Numbered from the stretch's first letter, positions 49,037 to 58,225 are shown. The stretch is 64,000 nt of DNA from Camellia lanceoleosa (GCA_025200525.1 CM045763.1:152898246-152962245), one strand, 5' to 3'. Made by a program: numbers and translations. The notes: generated by a model from the sequence alone, not told the origin.

Positions 49037-49909
49037 TTATTTACTTAGTACATTTCCCTTATCATCAACTGTTACATCTTGAGTCACATCACTATTTTTT
49101 ACACTGATGATTACATTTCGTAAAACATTAGAAAATTTTGTTGGATCCATAACAACTGATCCTCTACGATCAACTTCCTCTTTGCTAACACCAACCTCTG
49201 AAATCGACGGACCAGGATCAACATCACTGGTGTCATCACCACCTCTGCGTACATCCATCTCTGACAAACTCAGACGACCTCTGCGTTCATGAATAACTGA
49301 AACCACTTTCCCCAAAACCTCCTAACAACAAATCTCTTCGCCTCTCCGGTAAACCAACAAACTTAGTCCGTGTCAGAATGGGAATGGCCTTCGTTGGAGG
49401 ACAATGCAAACATCAACATTATCATTAGTATATTTTTAGATAACACAACAATAGAGGGGCCCTCATTTGAATCTTCGGCATGTCACTTTCGTACAATACT
49501 TGAGATAATTCTTCATTTTACAATCGTAACCCCCCTTTTAATATTGGAATTTTCAAGTCGATACTTCACCATCCATGGCTTTTGTTTGTCGATTAATTGA
49601 ACAATAACCATTCCATAATAGACTAACTCGCATTGACAATCCTAATGGAAAAATAAACCACGCTTACAAACTGTCATTATCGTCTAACCTCCGATCATAA
49701 ACATTTACTCGACCAACCCACTAGCATTGGAGTGCAAAGGAGAATATTTTATCAATATTTTATCAACCTTAATACTTTTTGTTTGTATCTTAACCTCAAT
49801 TGAGAAAATAAATTAGGCAACGCAAGTTCAATACAACTAAAATCACTTCTTTGAAACACCTTCAACAACCCCAGCTTTTTATATCGCCCACCTCCATTAA
49901 CACGAACAT
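49037..49909 (-). pseudogene. geminivirus movement protein (BC1/MP-like), copy 1
   Basis: MP of this family moves viral DNA between cells at the plasma membrane and plasmodesmata. Start ATG at 49907-49909 (aligned to the clean start of copy 3) and end TAA at 49037-49039 give about 290 codons, a usual size for the family. The C-terminal 92 codons (49315 to 49037) are open; upstream the reading is scattered over frames, with RVNVYDRRL-like sequence near 49690. It converges on Rep copy 1 with only 26 bp between the stops and is preceded by the CP tail. Confidence 0.82.
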
Positions 49910-49967
49910 TAGAAATAAAAATACATCAAATTACAATTCTAAACAATTTTAAAGTACATTTGACTCC

Positions 49968-50273
49968 TTAAAGTAATTTTGCATTCCTTTCCATTAACGA
50001 GTAGCCACTAAATATATGGCACCCTTTTGAATCTCGCCAACATTTAGAAGTAATTGTGTTGTCAGGGCTTAGGCTGACGGTTTTGCTGTTCTTGAGGTCC
50101 TTGAGGTAGAGGGAGATTAGGCGGATGGGCCTGCTCTTTGCCAGTTCTGTTATCGAGGAGGAGGAGGGCCTTCTTCGTCGATATAAATAACTCCAAATAT
50201 CTGAGGCTGGGCATTGTGGGTAGGTGAGGAAAACATTCTTGGCATGAAAACGGAAAGAGGCTTGGCGAGGCAT
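49968..50273 (-). pseudogene. chimeric ORF: Rep N-terminus joined to internal Rep and coat-protein tail
   Basis: A single open frame of 101 codons. Residues 1-23 are a well-preserved Rep start with rolling-circle motif I (FLTYPQC). The next part derives from Rep sequence around the intron/Walker A region, but out of its native frame (YLYRRRRPSSSS onward). From about 50046 it continues into the coat-protein C-terminus (CWRDSKGCHIF, then MERNAKLL) and stops at 49968-49970. A deletion junction follows codon ~23 and an inversion junction lies near 50046/50047. It sits directly downstream of the viral origin and its TATA box. It lacks motifs II and III and the helicase. Confidence 0.8.
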
Positions 50274-50311
50274 TATTTAGCTTATTTAGTGATTAACACT
50301 TAACTTACACT

Positions 50312-50358
50312 GGTGTGAATGTTGTTAGTCGAGGCTTTATATAGGGGGAGGTCACACC
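50312..50358 (-). promoter_or_regulatory. Rep promoter TATA box with flanking iteron-like repeats
   Basis: On the - strand CTATATAAAG (50335-50344) lies 62 bp upstream of the Rep ATG. GGTGTGA at 50312-50318 and its inverted copy GTCACACC at 50351-50358 flank it, and another GGTGTGAC is at 50508-50515. This resembles the iteron arrangement by which geminivirus Rep recognises its own origin. Confidence 0.7.
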
Positions 50359-50364
50359 AGCTGG

Positions 50365-50399
50365 GGGGGGCGCTATATATAATATTACTAGCGCCCCCC
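50365..50399. promoter_or_regulatory. viral replication origin stem-loop with TAATATTAC
   Basis: Two 11-nt arms (GGGGGGCGCTA at 50365-50375 and TAGCGCCCCCC at 50389-50399) pair perfectly around a 13-nt loop whose last nine bases, 50380-50388, are TAATATTAC, the geminivirus nonanucleotide where Rep nicks. Confidence 0.93.
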
Positions 50400-50482
50400 T
50401 GTTGAAATTGTACCCGATAGGTAATTTCACCCGTCGATGGACGTACGGATGGTGACGTGTAAGGCGGAGATTAAATCTGTAA

Positions 50483-50514
50483 TCACACTAAATAGTAATC
50501 ACTATTTGGTGTGA
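50483..50514. repeat. second inverted repeat in the viral intergenic region
   Basis: TCACACTAAATAGT and ACTATTTGGTGTGA pair at 13 of 14 positions around a 4-nt loop. Each arm includes an iteron-like GTGTGA word. Confidence 0.8.
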
Positions 50515-50661
50515 CTTGGTAGTAGGCGTGGCCAAATCCTGTCCACCCGTGTCACGATCATGGTGGTTTTGCTTGGATAAAAAGCAAAGGTGCCGCAAAA
50601 TTCCGTGAATGAGCGATAATGGGCGGAATTCAAATTTCATATTTTGAATCTCCGTATTTGT

Positions 50662-50715
50662 AGGAGGTTTTGGGGAAAGTGGTTCAGTTATTCATGAACG
50701 CAGAGGTCGTCTGAG
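50662..50715 (+). pseudogene. short movement-protein fragment in block II
   Basis: About 54 bp nearly identical to the reverse complement of 49268-49325 in MP copy 1 (GGTTTTGGGGAAAGTGGTT and TTCATGAACGCAGAGG words). It joins directly to inverted Rep sequence, with GAG shared at the junction (50713-50715). Confidence 0.8.
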
Positions 50716-51360
50716 ATTGGACGGGTGGGCCTCTACTCTGGTTCCTGTTATCAGAGGAGGAGGACAGTTCTTCGTCAGTATATAAATTATTGATTTTGTT
50801 TTTGTGTATCCCTAATCTAAGGAAATCGTCTTCCCTCCAAACGGAGAGGCAACAATTTTGACATAACTCGTACTTAACGAAATCTCGACTTACAAACAAA
50901 ATATTATTTTCTGCCCATTTTTTTACTTCTTCATTTAAAAAAGGAAATGAATTAAAAGGGCTAGTATATGGGGGCCTCTCCCTTTTGTAGTGATCCCTGG
51001 AAAATGTTTTTAATTGGGGGAATTTTGTGACGTAATCGATGGGATATCTTTCTTTACAGAGAGCAAAGAATTGTTCCTCCGTTTACGCCAAGTATTCCTC
51101 CGAGTTCGTCTCTATTTTTCAAGGACTTCTCCCTTAGATGAAAATTCTCTCCATTGACGAACTTCGCCCTCTTCTCGTATGTCTTGTCGACTTTGTTGTT
51201 GGCGAGTGGAGTTTTTCTATATTCGGATGGTAGATCCTCCCATTGGTTCCAATGAGATCGAAAAATCTCAAGTTGGAAGTTTGGATCTTCTTCGCATTGA
51301 ACCATGGCATGGTGAGGGTTTCCATCTTCATGGAGCCCTTGCAACAAGTATGTAGTATGG
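50713..51360 (-). pseudogene. Rep, copy 2, central part
   Basis: Reads on the - strand from a motif-II-like region (NPHHAMVQC, about 51310) through a FFDLIGTNGRIYHPNIEK block and the motif III area (mutated and frame-shifted), then EEVKKWAENN, the conserved GTAAGT donor, and on to 50713, stopping before Walker A. Both ends are junctions: with the MP scrap at 50713-50715 and with MP copy 2 at 51360/51361. On the 51361 side an ORF (51463 to 51134) runs across the MP-Rep junction, giving a fortuitous fusion. Confidence 0.82.
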
Positions 51361-52113
51361 CCGATCCTCTACGATCAACTTCCTCTTTGCTAACACCAAC
51401 CTCACGAAATCGACGGACCAGATCAACATCCTTTGGTGTCATCACCACCTCACGTACATCCATCTACGACAAACTCGGGCGACCTCTGCGTTCATGAATA
51501 ATTGAACCACTTTCCCAAAACCTCCTAACAACAAATCTCTTGGCCCCTCCAGTAAACCAACAGACTTAGTCCGTGTCAGAATCGGAATGGCCTTCGTTGG
51601 AGGACAATGCCAAACATCAACATTATCATTAGTATATTTTTTAGATAACACAACAATAGAGGGGGCCCTCATTTGCGAATCTTCTGGCATGTCACTCGTA
51701 CAATACTTCAGATACCCCTTCATTTTACAATACGTAACCCCCTTTTAATATTGAAATTTTCAAGTCGATACTTCACCATCCATGGCACCTGTTTATCGTT
51801 AATTGAACAATAACCATTCCCATAATAGACTAACTCGCATTGACAATCCACTGGGAAAATAAACCACGCCGCAAACTTGTCATTCTGTCCTAACCTCCGA
51901 TCATAAACATTTACTCGACCAACCCACTAGCATTGGGTGCAAATGGTAGAATATTTTATCAATATTTTATCAACCTTAATACTTTTTTGTTTGTATCTTA
52001 ACTTTGAATTGAGGAAATAAATTAGGCAATGCAAGTTCAATACAACTAAAATCACTTGTTGAAACACCTTCAACAACCCCGCTTTTATATAGTCCACTCA
52101 TTAACTTGAACAT
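51361..52113 (-). pseudogene. movement protein, copy 2, lacking its C-terminus
   Basis: Start ATG at 52111-52113 by alignment. N-terminal frames are scrambled. The longest readable part (51723 to 51442) has VDVWHCPPTKAIPIL and GLLEGPRDLLLGGFGKVVQLF, corresponding to the middle and late portion of geminivirus MP. It ends at KEEVDRRGSA, where the junction with Rep copy 2 removes the last ~35 codons seen in copy 1. It lies 58 bp downstream of the CP stop. Confidence 0.82.
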
Positions 52114-52171
52114 TAGAAATAAAAATATATCAAATTACAATTCTAAATGCTTTTAAAGTACATTTGACTCC

Positions 52172-52872
52172 TTAAAGTAATTTTGCATTCCTTTCCACTA
52201 GCGATATGACCATTAAATATATGGCACCCTTTTGAATCTCGCCAACATTTCCCATGACATATATCTTTGTAGTCCGTCCAAACATCAATGGAAGAACTGG
52301 GTCCACAACTTATCCCGTGATTTAACGCATTTCTTTGTCCTTGCCACCAACGAGCTTGAACCTCATTTCTTTAGCATCCAAACCGTCGAGTCGGGATCAA
52401 CAATCAAGTCTCGGGATTACCTCGCCAACTCAATAAATATCTTGTCGGTGTAGGGCGGAATCGGCGGACTATTATCCTTGATGACAAAAACAACACGTGG
52501 TGGACCCACGGCCGCCTTAGCATCTTGTCCCAATTGAACATTACCAATGAATTTGATACCCTTAACCACGATCTTGTCTGATTGACGGTCAAATCTCTTA
52601 TTACCCAACTCAATACCATTAAGTAATCTCGCCACGCCTTTATTATCAAACTTAACGTCCCTTAATTGTTCATCGTATAGCTGTAATTTCCTTACTCCCC
52701 TTTTAGTCTTCTTAATAAATCGGGAAATATTCTGAATGTATCGTCTACGAACATACTGGGTCTTAAAAGGTGCACGACTACGGTAACTACGCCTATATCC
52801 ACTGGCTGCCGGTGTCCTTGACCTCCGGTACGCAAGGGGGGTCCAGTAATGGCTGCTTCCTATTCCTTCCAT
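52172..52872 (-). pseudogene. geminivirus coat protein, only long copy
   Basis: The CP packages single-stranded DNA and carries nuclear-import signals. ATG at 52870-52872, stop position 52172-52174, about 233 codons, close to the family's usual length. The first 151 codons are open: a basic, Arg/Tyr-rich N-terminus (RRSRTPAASGYRRSYRSR), KKTKRGVRK, then the conserved core pattern NGIELGNKRF and KGIKFIGNVQ followed by RVVFVIKDNSPP. A TAA at 52417 and later frameshifts break the C-terminal third, which ends ERNAKLL as in the tail fragments. A begomovirus nuclear-shuttle protein is the alternative, as CP and NSP are related; its position upstream of MP in one unit favours CP. Confidence 0.78.
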
Positions 52873-52898
52873 TTTTAATAAATAACTCCAAATCTTTT

Positions 52899-52946
52899 AT
52901 ATAGTGGCTGCTACTGTTAGTGGAAAGGAATGCAAAATTACTTTAA
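52899..52946 (+). pseudogene. coat-protein tail fragment in block IV
   Basis: The last ~14 codons of CP (GTGGAAAGGAATGCAAAATT, then TAA at 52944-52946) in + orientation, immediately beside the inverted start of the long CP copy. The TATATAGTGG at the join is ambiguous: on the - strand it reads CTATATAAAAG and could be a leader/TATA element of the long CP. Confidence 0.75.
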
Positions 52947-53004
52947 GGAGTCAAATGTACTTTAAAACTATTTAGAATTGTAATTTGATGTATTTTTATT
53001 TCTA

Positions 53005-53690
53005 ATGTTCAGGTTAATGGAGGTGGACGATATAAAAACTGGGGTTGTTGAAGGTGTTTCAGCAAGTGATTTCAGTTGTATTGAACTTGCTTTGCCTAAT
53101 TTATTTTCTCAATTGAGGTTAAGATACAAACAAAAAAGTTTTAAGGTTGATAAAATATTGATAAAATATTCCCCCATTTGCGCACCCAATGCTAGTGGGT
53201 TGGTCAGAGTAAATGTTTATGATCGGAGGTTAGACGGTAATAGCGGTTTGCGTGGTTTATTTTCGATGAGATTGTCAAGAGTTAGTCTATTATAGGAATG
53301 GTTATTGTTCAATTAACGATAATGCCATGGGTGAAGTATCGACTTGAAAATTCAATATTAAAGAGGGGTTACGTATTGTAAAATGAAGGGGTATCTGAAG
53401 TATTATGCGAGTGACATGCCGAAGATTTCTATTCGATTTTGACACCGGACTAAATCTGTTGGTTTCTTCAGGCGAAGAGATTTGTTAGTATTCATGAACG
53501 CAGAGGTTTCTAGGTTTGTCGACGATTTCAGAGGGTTGGTGTTAGTAAAGATGAAGTTGATAAGAGGATCAATTTTTATGGATCCAAGAGAATTTTCTAA
53601 TGTTTCTGAAATGTAATCATCGGTGTAAAAAATAGTGATGTGACTCAAGATGTAACGAGTTGATGATAAGGAAATGTACTAAGTAAATAA
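53005..53690 (+). pseudogene. movement protein, copy 3
   Basis: Clean ATG at 53005. The first 96 codons are open and show the best N-terminus of the three copies: ELALPNLFSQLRLRYKQKSF, KVDKILIKYSP and NASGLVRVNVYDRRL, which follow the BC1/MP pattern. After the stop near 53295, pieces continue in other frames (GYLKYYASDMP near 53393, then the GRLSLSE-like zone) to a TAA at 53688-53690. At 686 bp it is about 190 bp shorter than copy 1 because of internal deletions, including the WHCPPTKA segment. Confidence 0.83.
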
Positions 53691-53716
53691 AACTTTAAGT
53701 GGTTTCATAAATAAAA

Positions 53717-54505
53717 TTAATAAAATTTTTATTAATCATGGCGGTGGTTACATTAACATCAAACCATTCTCTCATTTTTGGGGACATTGAATCTAACCAA
53801 CTCATCCCCCATTAGTTAATAAAATACAAGGAATTCCTCCTCTAATAGTGAGATATGGTTGGAACTTAACGAATACATGGAAATCTCTCCGGCATTCTAC
53901 TAAATTCTTTATTAATTAGGTAGGTACTACTCCAGTATTTGATGTCGTCTATAGCGTTGTAGGCGGCATCTTGGTGCAAGTCTTTGAAGCTTATTCTTTG
54001 GAAAAGTAATTGTGTCGTCGAGACTTAAAGGTTTTACTGTTCTTGAGGGTCCTTCGAGGTAGAGGGAGATTAGGCGGATGGGCCTTTCTGCCTCACGTTG
54101 CTCGAGTTATCGAGGAGGAGGACAGTTCTTCGTCAGTATATAAATTGATTATATTATTTTTGTGTATCCCTAATCTAAGGAAATCGTCTTCCCTCCAAAC
54201 GGAGAGGCAACAATTTTGACATAACTCGTACTTAACGAAATCTCGACTTACAAACAAAATATTATTTTCTGCCCATTTTTTTACTTCTTCATTTAAAAAA
54301 GGAAATGAATTAACAGGGCTAGTATATGGGGGCCTCTCTCTTTTGTAGTGATCCCTGGAAAATGTTTTTAATTGGGGGAATTTTGTGACGTAATCGGTGG
54401 GACATCTTTCTTCTGAGCAAAGCGAAATTGTTCCTCCGTTGCTTTCGCCAAATATTTCCCTCGAGTTAAATCTTTGTTTTTTGAAGGGCTTCTCTCCTTA
54501 GATGA
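53717..54505 (-). pseudogene. Rep, copy 3, C-terminal two-thirds
   Basis: Read on the - strand from a point equivalent to just after motif III (about 54505) through KKWAENNILFVSRDFVKYEL, the DEELSSSS stretch, a damaged Walker A (GPSRTVK, the Gly before Lys replaced by Val, about 54030-54055), the Walker B zone (about 53950) and GGIPCILL (about 53845), to the end near 53717. Multiple frameshifts. The left neighbour is the MP copy 3 stop, 26 bp away, the same convergent spacing as in block I. Confidence 0.82.
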
Positions 54506-54710
54506 GTTTATAGCCGTTGTACTTCCATCATTACCAATTTGAATATCTTCCACTCCATCATTACAAATTTGAATATCTTTCACTTGAACCTTTTGAACCT
54601 TTTGGCCTTTTGAACCTTATAATAGTTTATAGCCGTTGTACTTCCATCATTACTAATTTGAATATCTTCCACTTGAACCTTTTGAACATTTTGGCTATTA
54701 TTTGTGCTAA
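54506..54710. repeat. two-copy ~121-bp tandem duplication beside the viral mosaic
   Basis: GTTTATAGCCGTTGTACTTCC recurs at about 54505 and 54626, each followed by TTTGAATATCTTCCAC and CTTGAACCTTTTGAAC words. It directly abuts the right end of the viral sequence. Confidence 0.8.
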
Positions 54711-54989
54711 AATTGTTTGAATCTTTGTTTAATTTGTTTTGAACTCATGATTTAATAAAATATTAAATACATTCTAACAACATTTAGGATAAAGGTTTAG
54801 GTGAGAAATAATTGGACAAAATAAATTTTGATTCTATTTTTCTTTTTCAAATAAATCATCAAAATAAATTTTGATTAAAATATAATTAAATAAATCATCA
54901 AAATAAATTTTAGATTCTATTTTTTTCTTTCAAATAAATTAAAACATAATTAAATAAATCATCAAAATAAATAAGTCTAACAAAGATCT

Positions 54990-55420
54990 ATTCCTAGATG
55001 ATTAGGTCCAAGAAGACAAGAGCTCGACCCTAAGTGAGCAGATCTCGGATTCCAAATCTCGGATCCCAAATCCTAGAAGACAAGATCTCGGTCTAGATGA
55101 GTAGGTCCGAAAAGACAAGAGCTCAGCCTAAGTGAGCAGATTCCGAATTCCAGATCCCAGAAGCCAAGATCTCGGCCTAGATGAGTAGGTCCGAGAAGAC
55201 AAACTTTAACCTAATTGAGCGGATCTCAATTCCAGATCACGGATCCCGGGTCCTAGAAGACAAGATCTCGGCCTAGATGATTAGAGTGCGAGAAGACAAG
55301 AACTGACCTAAGTGAGCGGATCTCGATTCGGATCTCGCATCCCGGATCCTAGAAGACAAGATCTTTGCCTAGATGAGTAAGTCCAAGAAGACAAGAGTTG
55401 ACCTAAATGAGCAAATCCAG
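54990..55420. repeat. tandem repeat, period about 85-100 bp, about 4.5 copies
   Basis: Units contain AGAAGACAAGAGCTCGACC, CTAAGTGAGCAGATCTCGG, GATCCCAGAAGACAAGATCT and CGGCCTAGATGAGTAGGTCC with drift. Not coding. Confidence 0.8.
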
Positions 55421-55454
55421 ATCCCAAAAACAAAAAAGCACATAAGATCGTGAA

Positions 55455-55690
55455 ATCGGTCGGGTTCTTTCTGTCGGTAGAAGGCCATCTGTACAGAAGG
55501 ACTTTTACTGGACCTCTATTGCAATGTATACATCTTTCCCAGGTTGAAGACCTTTTACACGATATCCATGCAGGGGACAAATTCCTTGCCCATAGAGCTA
55601 TATCATAGGGATTCTGGTGACCTTACATGCAAAAGGATGTCGAAGCCTATGTAAAAAAAGCATGAAAATGTTGTTGGAATTCATGATTGT
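55455..55690 (+). pseudogene. Ty3/gypsy integrase zinc-finger relic
   Basis: Reads GHLYRRTFTGPLLQCI, LLHDIHAGDKFLAHRAIS and PYMQKDVEAYVKKA, the pattern of the integrase HHCC region of Tat/Ogre-like gypsy elements, where a similar HxIHxG, LAHKAL, Y-W-P-T-M-xxD series is known. Stops are present and the cysteines are lost. Confidence 0.6.
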
Positions 55691-55715
55691 GCAATAAGAC
55701 CAAAATGTCTTATGG

Positions 55716-56835
55716 CGATGTTCCCATGGTGAACATGACGAGTAACTTAGACTTATCATATGGTAAAGTTGAATTATACTTGCATATGATAGAGTTGAAC
55801 TAAGTTGGCGATATTTCTGAATGAAACATAATGAGTAACTTAGACTTATTCTATGGCAGAGTTGAATTATACTTTCATATGATAGAGTTGAACTAAGTTG
55901 GCGATGTTTTTAAATAAAACGTGACAAATAACTTAGACTTATTATATGGCAGAGTTGAATTATACTTGCATATAATAGAGTTGAACTAAGTTGGCAATAT
56001 TTCTGAATGAAACATGACGAATAACTTAGACTTATTATATGGCAGAGTTGAATTATACTTTCATATGATAGAGTTGAACTAAGTTGGCGATGTTTTTAAA
56101 TAAAACGTGACAAATAACTTAGACTTATTATATGACAGAGTTGAATTATACTTGCATATAATAGAGTTGAACTAAGTTGGCAATATTTCTGAATGAAACA
56201 TGACGAATAACTTAGACTTATTATATGGCAGAGTTGAATTATACTTGCATATAATAGAGTTGAACTAAGTTGGTGATATGTCTGAATGAAACATGTCGAA
56301 TAATTTAGACTTATTATATGGTAGAGTTGAATTATACTTGCATATAATAGAGTTGAACTAAGTTGACGATGTTTCTGAATGAAACATAACGAATAACTTA
56401 GACTTATTATACGGCAGAGTTGAATTATACTTGCATATAATAAAGTTGAACTAAGTTGGCGATATTTCTGAATGAAACATGACGAATAACTTAAACTTAT
56501 TATATGGCAACGTTGAATTATACTTGCATATAATAGAGTTGAACTAAATTGGTGATGTTTCTGAATGAAACATGACGAATAACTTAGACTTATTATATGA
56601 CAGTGTTAAATTATACTTGCATATAATAGAGTTGAACTAAGTTGGCGATGTTTCTGAATGAAATATGATGAATAACTTAAACTTATTATGTGGTAGAGTC
56701 GAATTATACTTGTATATAATAGAGTTAAACTAAGTTGGCGATACGTCTGAATGAAACATGACGAATAACTTAGACTCATTATATGGCAGAGTTGAATTAT
56801 ACTTGCAATTCAACTCTGCCATATAATGGAGTCGA
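55716..56835. repeat. 93-bp satellite-like tandem array, about 12 units
   Basis: AACTTAGACTTAT recurs at 55744, 55837, 55930, 56023, 56116, 56209 and 56302, exactly 93 bp apart, and onward to about 56770. Units also carry AGAGTTGAATTATACTTGCA and GTTGAACTAAGTTGGCGAT. At the right end (about 56810-56830) a unit piece is present in inverted orientation (CAACTCTGCCATATAAT). Confidence 0.93.
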
Positions 56836-56839
56836 ACTA

Positions 56840-57685
56840 AATTGAATTAACCTAGACTTGCCATATCGACAGAGTCAAACTCAGAATGGAACTAAGTTCA
56901 TTAACAAATAAACCAAAGCTGAAACACCTCGGGAAGCCTTTGTTTGAATCTGACTTCGGCAAAAGACCATAGTCACATGCTTAATGTGAATTTAAGTGAA
57001 ACTTAGGTTCACATTAGGGAGCAGAGAGCTGGAGTGATGAACAAACTGAAGAGTTTGACACTTGTTGAAATTTTCAGAAATTGGCTTAACACTTGTTGAA
57101 ATTTCGGAGAAATTTACAAGGTGGAGTTAGCCGATGCAATGATGAAATAAAGTATTCGAGATACATGTTACCCGAGATGACCAACCAGGTTGTCAAAACT
57201 TGTAAAGGGTGAAGTCTTAATAGAAGATAGCGTATGGAGGTAAAAAAACAATAACACTTGTAAAAATATTTTTATTTTTAAAGTGTTAGCCGAAATATGA
57301 AAATGGTTAGTAGGGCAAGCAGGTCAAGGTTTATTCGAGGTATTGTATCCCAGAGTTATTATATAGTTAAGGTACACTTTGAAGAAATGCAAAAATATTC
57401 TAAGTTTGGAAGCATGAAAAGCATGAAAGAAAGCAGCAAACATGCATAGAAGAAAAGAAGACATACATTCAACACTTGGAAAAAAATATAAGACTTGCAT
57501 TCAGAAAAGAAACTTGTTTAGATACAAAAAGGCACTTCGGCCTGGCATAAGAGATTACTTGTTCATTTACAAAGACAAAAGGGGCACATCAGCCAAATAT
57601 AAAGCTAATATTTTTCAAACAAAAGATTACAGTTGTCCAAAAGTAAGAAGGAAAAGTACAAAAAGGAGGAAAAACCAAAGTTCAT
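56840..57685. other. non-coding, no gene recognised
   Basis: AT-rich. An ORF at 57442-57801 is Lys/Arg-rich, lies opposite the acidic - strand ORF, and is not accepted. Confidence 0.4.
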
Positions 57686-57689
57686 GCAT

Positions 57690-58225
57690 TTTCCACAGTC
57701 TGCGCTATCTTGGCAATTGGCATTGTGTCAGCCTCGGCAGACAGCTGGGCAGATTTTTCAGCTTGGACCTCGGCGTCGATCTCATGCAGTGTGTCATCTA
57801 AGCTCTTGTTGGCAGTCTCGACCTCAGCCTCAGAAATGGTCTTTTAAACCTCATCCTCCTCATCCTGAGTAAAGTGAAGGACTTGTCCATAAAGAGTTGT
57901 GGACTTGGCTACTTGGCGATTTGATTCTTTCTCGGTAACCTCAGCATCAGCCTTTTCCTTGTCTTCGGCCTCCTCGTCATCTGCCTCTTCTACTTCCTCG
58001 GCCTCATCCTCAAATTGATTAGGAGAGGGAGAAAAAAGGGACATTGAGCTGACCCATATGACGGAGGGGTGAGTCCTCAGGAACAGACATCTTTTTGAGC
58101 GCTGTCATCCAATCAAGATAGTAGCCTTTGTTGCAGGCTATGTTGACTTTTTTTTTTTTTTTGCCTTAGCAATGGCCTCGGCTTTGGCAGCAGTAACTTC
58201 GTCCACTTGCTTCATATTGATTTGC
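57690..58225 (-). pseudogene. acidic coiled-coil ORF, retroelement-like, broken
   Basis: On the - strand a coding-like stretch begins about 58215 (MKQVDEVTAAKAEAIAKA), crosses an A17 homopolymer (58149-58165), continues with CNKGYYLDWMTALKKM, then 58044-57847 is open with FSPSPNQF and an Asp/Glu run (EEVEEADDEEAEDKEKADAE), and after a TAA continues as ISEAEVETANKSLDDT to about 57690. This resembles the C-terminal coiled-coil part of ORFs carried by plant gypsy or DNA transposons; the family is not certain. The homopolymer and stop mean it is not functional. Confidence 0.4.

Larger units (their letters stand above)
50274..50661. promoter_or_regulatory. geminivirus large intergenic region with origin
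   Basis: Non-coding region between the Rep start codon (50273, - strand) and an MP scrap. It holds the origin hairpin (50365-50399), repeated GGTGTGA words, a TATA box facing Rep, and a second inverted repeat (50483-50514). The expected coat-protein start on the other side has been lost. Confidence 0.85.
47928..54505. mobile_element. endogenous geminivirus-like mosaic, four blocks in alternating orientation
   Basis: Blocks, with viral virion-sense direction relative to the window: I 47928-50046 minus (Rep +, MP -, CP tail -); II 50047-51360 plus (Rep -, origin region, MP scrap +, Rep -); III 51361-about 52900 minus (MP -, CP -); IV about 52900-54505 plus (CP tail +, MP +, Rep -). Gene order LIR, CP, MP, then convergent Rep is constant across blocks. 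All three gene families are recognised by motif. Host DNA flanks both sides. Every long gene is interrupted, so the locus is a fossil integration and not a replicating genome. Confidence 0.88.

Noticed and set aside
47928..54505. Interpretation as integrated begomovirus DNA-B only
   Set aside because: Rep, the convergent MP and the CP upstream of MP occur within single collinear blocks, which DNA-B does not provide.
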